Source: Prototheca cutis | Taxonomy: Eukaryota; Chlorophyta; Trebouxiophyceae; Chlorellales; Chlorellaceae | Reading direction: 5' to 3' | Length of the DNA: 64,000 bases | Assembly: GCA_002897115.2 (NCBI GenBank) | Contig: BCIH01000002.1 | Span: forward strand, 635,789 to 699,788 | Shown: piece after piece, positions 27,306-38,600 of the stretch | Layout: each line of letters opens with the position of its first letter | Numbering within the stretch: the first letter of the stretch is position 1 | The notes under the pieces: model-generated | The model's input: only the letters and a program-made list of their open reading frames with translations | The model's database searches: none | What the model was told of the DNA's origin: nothing | Position numbers and translations under genes: made by a program

Positions 27306-29310
27306 TTATCGCAACTGGCAGCCGGAGAGGATGCGACGTTGCTGGTCGTCGGCAACCGCTGTGAGAACTTCCACAGGCCGGCCTGTAACTGGCAAGACGG
27401 AGCCGTCGCGGGACAGACCCAGTCGGACTCGGGCTTGAGGGCCCGAAAAGTGCACGAATGCCTCGCCCAGCGATGTGCCATCTGCACTGTACACCAACAT
27501 GATGCTGTCCTCGGATTGCACGCCACAGCCCTATTTATGGATGGATGGATGGGTGTGTGTGTGTGTGTGGGGGGGGGGGGGGTGGATGGAGGGAAGAAGC
27601 GTGCCGGCAAATGTGGCCAGACACTGTGCATGGAGTCGCCAGGGCCAGATGATCCTGCCCTCCACGCACATGACGCAAGCGGTGCCAACACGATCAGTTA
27701 AAAAGAAAAAGCTCTGCAGATCAACCCACTAGCCGACCTTGAAAAACTCAAAGATGTCCTTTTTAGTGACGTTTGGCGTCAGGCATCGCAGCTTGACGTA
27801 GCCCTCCTCCAGCGGAACCTGTTTGACACGAGCAGTGGGTGGTCTTGAGTTGTTGGCTTTCACTTGATGGAACGGCACCATCCATCCGCAAGCACCCACA
27901 CAAGCACGCACCTCTTCTTCGTTGATGCTGGCGGCGAGGACGAGGACGATGCCCGGGTTGGTCTGTACCAGAGTTGTGAGCGCTGAATTGAGAGCGGCCA
28001 GCCCCGTAATGCCGCTGGGCAGCGCTGTCGTCTGGTACAGCCCCGGGAGTGGAATGCCGGCGATGGAGCTCTGGCGGGACACCCAGGCGCCAGTCTTGCT
28101 GCCTTCCCACTCCTCCTCGGACACCAACACTGCTTTAATCGTGTTTCCATCCAGCGTCCGCGTGTGGAAGATGGCCACCGCCGCGCGGGCGTCTTCGGGT
28201 TTGGTGTATCGCACGTACACGCGGCACGGTGCTGCGTCCTGCGTGCCGGCCGGCGGCTGGGGCACCACGACGGTCTCGACGCCGCCGTGCTGAGCGGCCT
28301 CTTCCACAACCTCTGCCGCCAGCACCGCCCGGTCTCCGGGCAGCCGTACTTCCCGGCAGGGGAGTGCATTGCTCAGCAGAACTGTGCGCTGGCTCGCGGC
28401 GGGGTCGGGCGCGGGAGCCGCCCCGCCGATGGCGCCGGCTCCACCAGCTCCTGCCCCTGGCACCGGCGGCGTCCAGCCCTTTGGCCTGCCGATGGTCATG
28501 GGCCTCCCACAAAACTCCACCACTTTATCCATGCCCAGCGCCGCGATCGTCATCTCCTCGGTGCGAAACTCGGCAAACGCAAAGCGTGAGGGGGCCTCCA
28601 TCGCGATGCGGATCACCGGAGGCTGACCCACCGGGTCGGGCGTCATGTGAGCAAAGGCCTGATTGAAAAACTCACGCAGCATGTCGCCGTTCACCTGGCC
28701 CATGGCCAGATTACCGATGTACACCTCGCGCTGGCGCTTGTCAGTCAGGCCCGCATTGGCGCCGCTGCCCGTCGCCGCAGCCGCCGCAGCCGCCGCGGCG
28801 GCGGCTGCCAGCGAGGTCCCGGGACCAGCCAGCATTTGCTGAGCGAGAATCTGCTTCTGCAGTGCAGCCTGCTGCTGGGCGGCGAGTTGCTGGGCCTGCA
28901 TCTGCGCTGCGATGCTGGCTGGGTCAGACTCTGTGACGAGGAAGCGACTGCGCCGGTCGTGCTCGCGGCTGCGCCGATCATAGTCGGGGCTGCGGCTGCG
29001 CCTGCGCGGGATTCGTCAGGGTAGTAAGGGTGAGCGCCGTGGAAAGGCGTGGGGGCCAGGGACAACATGCCGCAGTAGGTGGCCCAGATAAAATGAGTGG
29101 GCGATTTCAGCGACAGGATCATGTGCTGCATGGGAGCAGGCGCTCGAAGCACACTAGCCCACAAACAGTCCATGCTCTGTGCCTAGTCCCTGCATGCCCC
29201 CGCGTCCATGCACACCACCACACCACACACCTGCGCCGCTCCACGCTCGGACTCCGACTGCGGCTGTACCGCCTCCTCTTCTCCGGGCTCCTGGACCGGG
29301 TCCGCGCCAT
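27306..29310 (-). CDS. RS-domain splicing factor with U2AF65-like RRM and C-terminal quasi-RRM
   Basis: Exons 29310-29231, 29001-27912, 27818-27738 and 27530-27306 give about 491 residues. The N-terminus is RS-rich (RSRSPEKRRRYSRSRSPS, then RRSRSPDYDRRSR). A Q/A-rich linker follows. The first RRM resembles U2AF65 RRM1 (REVYIGNLAMG as RNP2, FAFAEFRT as RNP1). A weaker second RRM-like unit is around RTVLLSNALPC to CRVYVRYTKPEDA. The last RRM is hnRNP F/H-like: YVKLRCLTPNVTKKDIFEFF joins across an intron to GCGVQSEDSIMLVYSADG and GEAFVHF. Without that splice the frame stops two codons after the exon, and the RRM would be cut in half. It should act in 3' splice-site choice in the nucleus. Its exact orthologue is unclear: it is neither a standard U2AF65 nor a standard hnRNP F/H. 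Confidence 0.8.
27565..27581. repeat. (TG)n/poly-G tract
   Basis: GTGTGTGTGTGTGT followed by a run of G in the last intron of the RS/RRM factor. Confidence 0.85.
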
Positions 29311-29602
29311 CACCACCGCCCCGACAGGCCCAGAGAGGAGGCTGAAACTTCAGCGATGCGATCGTTCACAACGTATGTCCTGAAAATAAAGCATGAAATA
29401 ATTCAGGATCGGAATGCCCGCAGCTCGGGGCCGTCTGTGGCAAGGATGGGATGCGGTGCTGCCGACTGCTGGCCAGAGAGGAGAAGGATGCGAGCATCAG
29501 ATCACTTCTCCCACCCCAAGGCAATCGAATAACCAATCGCGACCCAACCATGCGGGGATTTTTTATACCCATTCTTTCTGAATATTTCACGACAGCGCCG
29601 CC

Positions 29603-30551
29603 ATGCTGGACCGCATCGCTCGGGCTTTGGCGCGCAGGGTGGTGGCGCACCCCTCCAGCCTGCCAGCTGCGGGGCAGAGCGGGATCATCCGAAGCCTCTC
29701 TGTTTTCCAGAGGTAGCACATGGCGGAATGAGTGTGCCTGGAGGATGGCTTGACGCTCCTGATTGGGGTACAGCTGTGGTGTTTTTTGTGTGGTACAACA
29801 TCTGTGCACCCTGCCGTCATCATGACGCCATGCCACGCGCATTCCACAGGCAACATTCCAATGCCACGGCGAGCACCTCATCTCAAGCCGGGTCAAAGCC
29901 TCCTCCTCCCGGTCCTGATGCAACGTCAGAAGCTCGCAAGAGCACTGTGAACGCCAAAGAGGCGGCCAAGTTCCGGAAACTGGCGGGGGAGTGGTGGGAC
30001 CCTCGGGGACCGTTCATGCCCCTGCACCGCCTGAACCCGATCCGTGTCGAGTTTATGGTAAACTCCATCTGCGACAGCCTGAGGTAGGAGTTTTTTTGTA
30101 ATGCTGTTGGTGAAGCTGACGGATGGGTAACGCGGTTTTGTGTGCTTGGGTCGACAGTTGCNCTCCAGAGGAGGGTTGTGCGGCACGGCACTGGAAGGAG
30201 ACTCTTGCTGCCACTGTTGCTGTTGTTCTGACCCAAAAGCACATTGGCAAACTTCGCACAAAAAACCAAAGACTGGATGCTGACCTGCCGCGGCCGCTCA
30301 AGGGCTTGGACATTTTGGATGTGGGCTGTGGCGGGGGCATCCTGGCCGAGTCGCTGGCCAAGCGGGGAGCCAGTGTTCTCGGCATCGATGTCAACGAGGA
30401 GGGTCTGGGAGCGGCCCGGAGTCACGTGGCTGGCGACCCGGCCCTGGCGAGACTGTGCACCTATGAAGCTATCACCGTGGAAAAGCTAGCAGCCCGTGCG
30501 CCGAGCTCCTTCGACGTCGGTCAGTGCCCGGGTGGTGGCTACCCCTTTTTT

Positions 30552-30633
<82 letters not shown>

Positions 30634-31432
30634 GAAGCGGAGGAGAGGGGAAAGAAGGGGGAGTGAAGCGGAGTAGAAGGGAAAAGGAAGGGTGTATGGT
30701 GATTGATTGTCCTTACACAATGAAATGCAGACACATCACCCCTCATCCCAACCCAATACAATGCGTGCAGTAATTGCCAGCGAAGTGATCGAGCATGTTC
30801 GCGAGCTGCCGACATTTGTGAAGAGCCTGGAAGCCTGCGCCCGGGCGGGGGCGCCGATCATCGTCACCACCATCAACCGTACGCCTGCTGCCTACGCTGC
30901 AGCCATTCTCGGCGCAGAGTACCTGCTGAAATGGGTGCCACAAGGCACGTGGTTTGGTGTTGAGATTGCTGGTTGTCACTCGGCTTGAGGTCTCCGCGGT
31001 TTGGGGGAGCATCTGGCAGTCCATCCCACCAAACGATCTGATGGCTGCTCATCAACCAACAATTCCTTTCGTCATCAACACTTCCCTTCAGGAACGCACG
31101 ACTGGCGCAAGTTCCTGACCCCCCAGGAACTGGAGCAGGTGTTCCGGGCTGAAACGGGATACGGCATCTGGCAGGTGGCAGGCATGGAGTACAACCCTGT
31201 GACGGGGACCTGGGCGCTGGGCAGTGATCTCGGGATCAATTATGCTGCCTGCTTCGTGAGGACGGAACCCGTTGCTAGTCCAGACAGGGGGTATGGTCGC
31301 TCGGAACAACCCCATGCCCAGGCTGCTGCGGCGGAGGCTACTGGGAAGCCGGCCACGACAGCAGGAGAACCGGTGGGCCCTGTGCCACGTGGTGACGACG
31401 TGTCCCTCCCAGCAGGGCCCACCGCCCAATAG
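29603..31432 (+). CDS. COQ3: Ubiquinone biosynthesis O-methyltransferase, mitochondrial
   Basis: Exons 29603-29712, 29850-30083, 30158-30519, 30771-30956 and 31092-31432 give about 410 residues. The first exon encodes an arginine-rich amphipathic leader (MLDRIARALARRVVAH), a likely mitochondrial presequence. The core has KFRKLAGEWWDPRGPF, SAM motif I LDILDVGCGGGILAESLA, IASEVIEHV, and WRKFLTPQELEQVF near the C-terminus, all COQ3/UbiG hallmarks. The enzyme does both O-methylations of coenzyme Q synthesis at the inner membrane. An in-frame stretch just before KLRTKNQRLDADLPRP (about 27 residues) is not seen in other COQ3 proteins. It may reflect a wrong acceptor at 30158 and contains an N at 30162. 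Intron 3 holds a 78-base poly-G tract. Confidence 0.92.
30554..30631. repeat. Poly-G tract (78 bases, one interruption)
   Basis: G run broken only by A at 30598, inside COQ3 intron 3 about 35 bases after the 5' splice site; it follows a short T run. Confidence 0.97.
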
Positions 31433-31542
31433 GTACCTGGGAGAATCACCAGTCTTGTCCCTTAGTTACATGATGCTTGCTTGTCTCAGAGCGATGGTGA
31501 CCAAAGCTGGTCCACCAGGAAAAAACGTAAGCAATAAAACTC

Positions 31543-32475
31543 TTAGATCGACTGGCGCCGCTCCGACTCCAGGTGGTCTAGCAGGTTCTCACAGCCATCC
31601 TCAAGGAGATCCAGGACGTGTTCAAAACCTTGTGCACCACCGTAATAAGGATCAGGCACGGCATCGAGCCCCTTGAACCGCGGTGACAGTAAATAGTCTG
31701 GCAAAATCACCAGTGGGGCTGGAAAGGATAGCGCCAGCACTCCGCTGGCCTGCCAGTAACTTGCAGCTTGTTGTATGGCCCGGAGATTGGGCTCCTCCAT
31801 GCCCACAACGAGCGTGCTGTCCATCAAGTCCACCGGTTCGAGAGGCCGAGACCGGGAGGTCAAATCGTAGCCCCGCCCGGCAGCGGCCTTTGCCATGCGT
31901 GAGTCTGCAGCATCACCCACGTGGAAACAGAAGCCATCCGCCTGGTACCACGTGCTGCTGCCTCCTCCGGTACCGCAAGAATCCACCGTGTATGCGTGGC
32001 CCAGNCCCCGCCGCTCCACCGCTGCCTTGAACACTGCCTCTGCACACGGACTGCAGGCAAATGAATCGAAACCCTAAGAAGTGTGTCGTAATAACACTGG
32101 TACACGCAATGTCTGTCTTTGGGGTTATGTCCCATGCTGCACAAAGCTGATAGCACCACTCACACACTACTCCCGAAATCCATGCCTCACCCAGAAATAA
32201 CCCCCCTTCCGCCACCGACAACCTCACCTTCTGCAAATGTTCCCAAGGCAAACGAACAAGATCTTGCGAGGTGGGTTCTGCCTGCCAGCGCCCACGTGAG
32301 CTCGTACGACGCCCGGCCTGGCAGCAGTGCTTGGCACGAATGGGCGCATGCCTGCCCAGCTGGCGCAGTGGGTGGCCCCGTTCGAGGACTCGGCCGATGA
32401 TGGGGCTCGTCTTGACGATCCTACTTCTACCTGAAACCCATAGATTTGCAATGTGCCACCGGCGATGGCACGCAC
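31543..32475 (-). CDS. Low-molecular-weight protein tyrosine phosphatase
   Basis: Two exons: upstream part to 32229, then 32050-31543. The join creates the signature FVCLGNICRSPCAEAVF, i.e. C-X5-R-S. The general-acid loop PDPYYGG and the following HVLDLLEDGCENLLDHL helix are also present. The family hydrolyses phosphotyrosine in a cytosolic or organellar setting. The start is uncertain: in-frame ATGs at 32475 and 32349 both precede the domain. The later one gives a short Ser/Ala/Arg-rich leader that could be a plastid or mitochondrial targeting peptide. An ambiguous base at 32005 lies in the second exon. The stop is 110 bases from the COQ3 stop (convergent). Confidence 0.9.
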
Positions 32476-32735
32476 GTCGAGCTCTGGTGGTTTGCGGGTT
32501 GATCATGAAGTGATCTGAAAACTGGTGGGTCCGTCAGTGCCCGGCACTGGCCCGGGCGCGAAGGGCTCTCATGCAAACATAACGCTGCTCCCAGTGGACG
32601 GATGTGCTCTCCCGTATGGACGCATGGCAGGTTCCCACCTTGCAACACTTTATATGAAAGCGAATATCTCAAACAACGCCCTCAGACCTTGGATGCAGCG
32701 TTGCCTTGCGTGGACCCACTGATATCCGACCCAGC

Positions 32736-33453
32736 ATGGCGACGCAACCGCAGTCGGGGCTCCTCTTCTGCCCCTACACGGGCTCGATGTTGCATTTCGA
32801 CCCTCTGAAGAATGTAGCAACATCCAAGCTTTCTGGATACACCAAAAAACTCGACGGTGTGTGTGATTTGGGTGCCGTGCTGTCTGGCTCGGGCCAGGGC
32901 CTGGGGCAGTGTGTAGGACGCCCCACTGCTCACCTGGCCACGCCCTCTCTCACGCTTTGCAGAGCTGGAGGGCAAGGTCAAGGTGGCTCAGTCCACGGAC
33001 ATGGAGGAGTTTGCGCGACGCTACGGTCTGGACATGCTGGTCAAGCCCAAGCAAGCCAAGGCTGACCAGGACGAACTCATCCACGGCCGAACACGCGCCA
33101 CGGTATGGCCGAATGGCTTTGGGACAGTCGTCTGGTCATGCTGTGTTGCAAATTTTGGGGCTGCAAGGTCCATAGCCCTGACTGCTGCGTGGGAAATAGG
33201 AGAGGGCCGTCCATGGCATGCAGTGCAGTGTCCTTCAAAGGTGGGTGACCCCACGACTCCAGAACAAACTGACACTATCAACTCCCTCACACAACATACA
33301 CAATCCTCATGCGAACAGGTGGATGAGGTGTGCCCAGACTGCGGCAAGCAGGGGATGGAATTTTACACGCTGCAGCTGCGATCGGCCGACGAGGGTCAGA
33401 CAGTGTTTTACGAGTGCACGGCGTGCGGTCACAAGCACAGCACCAACAATTAA
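32736..33453 (+). CDS. RPA12: RNA polymerase I subunit A12 (Rpa12/ZNRD1-type)
   Basis: Three exons, 32736-32856, 32963-33102 and 33319-33453, give 131 residues (yeast Rpa12 is 125). The C-terminal TFIIS-like ribbon is intact: CPDCGKQGMEFYTLQLRSAD, EGQTVFYECTACGHKHSTNN, including the catalytic-hairpin block RSADE. HGRTRATVDE just before it is also typical. The subunit supports transcript cleavage and termination by Pol I in the nucleolus. The N-terminal zinc ribbon, normally FCxxCG...VxCxxC, reads FCPYTG...VATSKLS, so three of four cysteines are replaced and it should not bind zinc. It is divergent from the phosphatase gene on the left and convergent with the kinase gene on the right. Confidence 0.9.
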
Positions 33454-33707
33454 GTTGTGCCTGCACTGGAGAGATAATTGTGTTTCTCTTTGTTTCGCTC
33501 ATTTCATTTTGGTCCCAGGACTAGTGGATTCCCCTTGAAACAACACAGACCGAGGAGAGTGTATTACACGGCTGGGTGTGGCAGACGCACGGCGACACTT
33601 TGGTGCATGTGTGGTGCAACAGAGGACCACATAGTTGGGTTTGCAAGCGGAACCCAGTGCCAGCAGTGTGATTGCCACAGCCTATGACCCCATTATGATG
33701 GCCCCTG

Positions 33708-34818
33708 CTACCAGTTCATTTCCATTGCCTGGCTGGGGTCCACTTCCAGGAACACGTCGTCCACGTCCCGGGCAATCTCCTCGTCATCCAGACCCTCCCG
33801 GGCTGTCAGCTCGGCCGACCGCCGCTGCGCCTCCTGTGTATGATTATTAGGGGGGAAGGGGAGGGATTTGGGGTTTAGCGGAGACTGCAACGCAATACTG
33901 GGTCAATCCCCCCGACGAAGAGGCGTGAATCCCCCTTCCTCCCCCAACAAACACACGCCACCACCACCAAACAAATAATAGTAATAATGATAATAATTAC
34001 AATAACAATAATAAAGCCCCCCCCCTCGATAGGAACCTTTAGGCAGGCGACCACTTCTTCTTCGCTCTGCACATCGCCGGCCGGCCGCACACCCATCTCG
34101 CCCAGGTTCGGGAGGAAAGTGCGGAACCAGGGGTCGGCCATGATATCCGCCAGCGAGGCACGAGCCGCCGCGTCAACGACCAGGATGCGCGTGAGGAGGT
34201 TGATGCAGGCGGGGGACACGTTTTGCAGCCGGCCGCACACCGCCGCCACGTCGGCAGGGGTCAGTGTCTGGATATGCTGCAGGCGGATCTGGTGGTCAGA
34301 ATCCATAAAGGGGTATCGCCCAGCCAGCATGCAGAACAGTGTCACGCCACAACTCCACACATCGGCCTTTTCTGCATTCCCAGTGGGCATTGGAGCGTTG
34401 ACGGTTAGGGCATCATCTTTCTGGTCGTATCTTGTGACAAATGAAAATTGCATTTCTTCCAGGGGAACAAAATGCATCCGGACGACACTCCCTATGACGG
34501 CAGACGTCCTTTGTCATCGTTCGCCGTTCATCACACAAGCCCCTTCCTCTCATAGACTGACCACAACATGTACATACCAGTGTCGTAGCCCTTCTCTCCT
34601 CTACTCCTTGCGACCTCTGGGCTGATGTAGGCAGCAGTGCCCACCCGGGTCTTTGGAACCGATCCCGTCACGATGCTCTGTCGTATGGTTTGAGGAAGCA
34701 CAGGGTGAATGGGGGGGGGGGGGGGGTCCGTTCTTGTTGTATGAAGAGGGTTGCATGAGCGTGGTGTGCTCGTCAATACACAGGGGGCCCCCGTGCTCCC
34801 AGCCCCTGTGCCATGCGC

Positions 34819-34891
<73 letters not shown>

Positions 34892-35850
34892 CACACACAC
34901 ACCTTGCTGTATCCAAAGTCGCAAATCTTCAAGATGGGGATCTGGTATTTCGTGTTGAGGAGGATGTTGCCTAGCTTGATGTCGCGGTGCGCGATGTTGA
35001 GCTGCTCGTGGCAGTAGTTGAGCGCCAGGATGAGCTGCTGGAAGAAACAGCGCGCCAGCCACTCTGGCAGGATGCCCACCCGTTCGACGTACTGCTGCAG
35101 GTTACCGCCCCCAACATACTCCATCACAATCGCAAGGTACTGCAGCAAGGGCAGTTTGGAAGGTGGTGGGGGCTTGCAAAGCCAGGCCTGCTTATATCCA
35201 GACCCACGTCCGGACCCAAGTCATCACCACCACCCCTTGACATTCCCCCTTGTTGCCGTCCAGGCGCCCTGGCGACACCAGCATCATATGCATCGACTCG
35301 CCTGCGGGGTTACAAACACTTCCTTGAAGCCAACGATGTGCGGGTGGCACAGCTTGCGGTGGTTGATAATCTCCCTCGCCACATACCGCTCGTGGAACCG
35401 CCCGCCCAGCTGCAGGAACTTGATCGCCACTTCCTCCCCTGGGGAACAACCAAAGTCAGGTCAATGTGGTATGACAAGCATCTAGCCACGGCAGGAGCAG
35501 AGCAGGTGCTTGCCTGGCACTGCTGAATGGCCAGCCTTCCCCCTCTGGTTCAAGCCCATCCAGCCAGCCAAAGGACGATGCCCGTCTAAAGCCATGGTCC
35601 CAACCTCTACCACTGTTGCGTACCTGTCAGCTTGTTGCGAGCATGCTGCACCCAGCCGAATGCACCTGAGAAGCGGGGAAGCGGGGTTTCGAGGCTGACA
35701 ACGTCGGCACGAAAAATGCCCTTGCACGCCCCATACACCAGCTCCACCACACCCCCGCACAGGAGAGAGATCTGCGACCGACTCACCTTGGTCGAGATCC
35801 GCAATCTTCTCATACTTGGGGTGATTCAGCAGGGGTTCGATACGGTGCAT
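33708..35850 (-). CDS. SnRK2-like serine/threonine protein kinase
   Basis: Seven exons: 35850-35787, 35665-35624, 35436-35303, 35139-34903, 34677-34578, 34371-34037 and 33833-33708, giving 345 residues, the SnRK2 size. Motifs: VAIK lysine, REIINHRKLCHPHIVGFKEV, hinge YLAIVMEYVGGGNL, HRDIKLGNILL, DFGYSK, activation segment PKTRVGTAAYISPEV, and KADVWSCGVTLFCMLAG. The C-terminus is acidic (GLDDEEIARDVDDVFLEVD), like the regulatory tail of SnRK2. These kinases act in osmotic-stress/ABA-type signalling. In the glycine loop (DLDQGAFGWV) the first Gly of GxGxxG is Asp. Intron 3 (35140-35302) starts GCGAGT, a GC-AG intron. Intron 4 begins with a GT repeat followed by 69 G. Confidence 0.92.
34711..34726. 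repeat. Poly-G (16)
   Basis: Short G run in the same SnRK2-like intron as the long poly-C, but on the opposite strand, giving a C-run and a G-run 95 bases apart that could pair. Confidence 0.9.
34821..34902. repeat. Poly-C (69) followed by (AC)n
   Basis: Sixty-nine C then AACACACACACAC. On the kinase strand this is the very start of intron 4: GTGTGTGTGTTG then poly-G. Confidence 0.97.
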
Positions 35851-36197
35851 GGGTCCCGATCTGCCGGTACGAGGCTCCTGCCACCCCGCCCGAATGCTGC
35901 GTTGTCGGTGTTTTGCGCTTGCCGCCCGAGGTCACCTACATGCCATGGCCCGCTCTGCTCAACGCACCCTCTTTCAAAAAAACGCAATGCCGTTGAGAAT
36001 GCTGCGTGGTGGGTGCCCTGAACACCGCGATTGCAAGTTGCGGTGAAGGCAGCAGCCCGTTATTTTTCCGGGAGATGCGTCTGTGTCGTCACCGCCTGGG
36101 GGGCCCTCTGGGTCCCCTTCCATCCCAGAGGCGAGACTTGCTTGCTTTGTTCATGCTCTCTCAGTACAGCAACAGAATGGAACCAGCATCACTGTTT
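35851..36197. other. Intergenic region SnRK2-like promoter / DXR 3' flank
   Basis: 347 bases; no gene or repeat recognised. Confidence 0.4.
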
Positions 36198-38095
36198 CTA
36201 CACTGGCACGGTGCGCCGCTTCTGGACAAGCTGCTTGACGTACTGCCGCGCCCACTGGTCGTAGTGAATGATGTCCTCCAGTCCTGGCCGCAGCATCAGT
36301 TCAGCCCTGTTGTTGGGTGCGGGGTGTCGACGGTTGGCAGGTTGCTGTTGCAAGCCACTACAGGCGCATACAGAAACACTCAAGCACACAAACCTGTGGG
36401 CTTCGCAGGCTGCCTCGACGGTGGGCACGATGTCCAGGTACCCGATGGCTTCCTCGAGGAATAGTTCGACGGCGGCTTCGTTGGCGGCACTCATGACGCC
36501 CGTCATGGTCCCTCCCGCCTCTCCCGAGGCATAGGCCAGCTTCATGGCCGGGTACTTTGCGTGGTCTGGCGCTTTAAAGGTGAGACTGCCAAGTGCCGCG
36601 AGGTCGAGCCGCGGCCAGGTGGCCTCCCCGCAGGGCACGCGGTCGGGCCACGACATGGTGTACAGGATTGGTAGCCGCATGTCTGGCCAGCCCAACTGCG
36701 CCAGCACACTGCTGTCAGCCGTCTCCACCGCGCTGTGCACGATGGACTGCGGGTGGATGACGATGTCGATGTTGTCATAGGGCACGCCGAATAAATAGTG
36801 CGCCTCGATGACCTCCAGACCCTTGTTNATCAGCGTCGCCGAGTCGATCGTGATCTTGCGGCCCATGGACCAGTTGGGATGCTTGAGCGCGTCGGCCACC
36901 GTCACACGGGCCAGCGCTTCGACGGGCAGGTCCCGGAATGCACCGCCCGATGCGGTGAGGATGATGCGACGCAGGCCGCCCTCTGGCAGGCCCTGGATGC
37001 ACTGGAAAATCGCGGAATGCTCCGAATCCGCGGGGAGAATGCGCACCCCGCGTTCTGCGGCTTCGGGCAGCACTGCCGGAGCCCCAGCAATCAGCGTCTC
37101 CTTGTTTGCCAGGCAAATGTCCTTGCCCGCGCGGATGGCCGCCAGCGTCGGCCGCAGACCCGCGCAACCCACGATCCCCGTGACGCATGCATCAGCGGCT
37201 GGGTGCGCCGCCACAGCGTCGATGCCCGTCGGGCCGACCTGGATCTCGGGGAGCCGCGTGCAGCCCGCCGCTTTCAGACGCGCCTCCAACTCCTTTGCGC
37301 CCTCGCCATTTTGAACAGAAACCAGGTCGGGGCCAAACCGGAGCACCTGCTCCGCCAGCAGCGACACGTTGCGCCCGGCCGCCAGGGCCACCACCTCAAA
37401 CCGGTCCGAGTGCTCTGCCACAATGTCCAGCGTCTGCGTCCCAATGCTGCCTGTCGATCCCAGCAGCGAAAACTTCTTCTTCTGCTGATTTGGGCAATGG
37501 TGTGCTGGTTGATTTGTCTGAGTTTGGGTTTGCGGCTTGCGGTGTGCATGGGCTGTGGATCGGGGGGTGCTGGAAGGAAGAATGGTGCAGGCGAGGCAGA
37601 ACGTGCATGGAAACGCACAGACAGCATGCTTTTAATGTGATTGTGGTGGAAGATGCTTCAGCACAACCAAATGTGAGACAGAGCACACTGCTTCATCATT
37701 CAAGCCTTGCGGGACGAACGACCCAGAACCGATCCCATGATCAGGGCACAGGGATGAGACACGCCCAGCTCCTGCCCCTCCCTGTTCGAAGCACAATCCA
37801 TCACAAACACGAGGGATGCACGGCATGGGTGTGGGACAGCCGCAGCAAGCGCCGTGCTGCCTGCCAGCATCACCCAGCCACCGCCACAGCCCCAACCAGG
37901 GAGGGAGCCCGTGCCCACTCCCGACTGACTGCGCACCTTGATGCCTTCAGAGATGGGTGCCTTCTCTGGGACGGGAGCCCGTCCAGGCCATGCCGGGGGT
38001 ATAGGGGCCGCAGAGGCCCTCGGCGCCGCGGAGCACCTGGTGGGGCGGGGGACACCACTAGCCACCCGCACCCGCGGCTGGCTCACGCTCTGCAT
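36198..38095 (-). CDS. DXR: 1-deoxy-D-xylulose 5-phosphate reductoisomerase, plastid
   Basis: Exons 38095-37937, 37481-36394 and 36306-36198 give about 451 residues. The first exon encodes a Ser/Arg/Pro-rich chloroplast transit peptide ending in [10 protein letters not shown], the block that marks plant DXR. The core has [17 protein letters not shown] (NADPH site), [18 protein letters not shown], the substrate loop [40 protein letters not shown] and [12 protein letters not shown] commits carbon to the MEP pathway for plastid isoprenoids. A single N at 36828 falls in the otherwise invariant ATL-x-NKG motif (Phe or Met elsewhere). The acceptor of intron 1 could be moved by one CAG. The adjacent UROD also serves plastid pigment metabolism. 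Confidence 0.97.
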
Positions 38096-38600
38096 TGGCG
38101 TCGAGGCTGTTCCTGGCTCACACCTGGCCAATGCCTAGCACATAAACGTTAAAACCGCTGTAAGAAAATCTCGCCAATCTTTGGATTGCAGGTTTGAATT
38201 GTATCTTCATTGCAATGCCAGCCCGCGATCTCTGAATGGGCCTCCCCCGATTCGGAAGGCGTCCGTCGGCCAAAAGTCCGGCCAGGCACAAAGATGATCA
38301 AAAATGCTCAACCTCATGAGCGGTAGAATGTATACGAATCTGCGCTGAAAGCAAAAGCTGACACTCAGACGTTGGTGTTATGCAAAAGTCATACCGTTTC
38401 AGGGAGGTGGGCAAGTTCAAGCGCGAGGGGCTTGCAATGAAATGGGCATTCTGTTTCGCTGCGCACCCACCATGGGCGCCTGGTTGTTCCTAGATCTGGG
38501 GAGACAGGGCAGTGCAGGGGTCGAGAAGCTACTAAAGCTGCAAGCACGCTGCATGCCGGGATACGCAACACTCGCAAGGCTAGCACGTGCTCTTGGCAGC
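38096..38600. other. Intergenic region upstream of DXR
   Basis: 505 bases, less GC-rich than coding DNA; nothing recognised apart from the presumed DXR promoter. Confidence 0.4.

Noticed and set aside
28164..29024. Plus-strand open frames over the RS/RRM factor
   Set aside because: Shadows of the real minus-strand gene, low-complexity composition.
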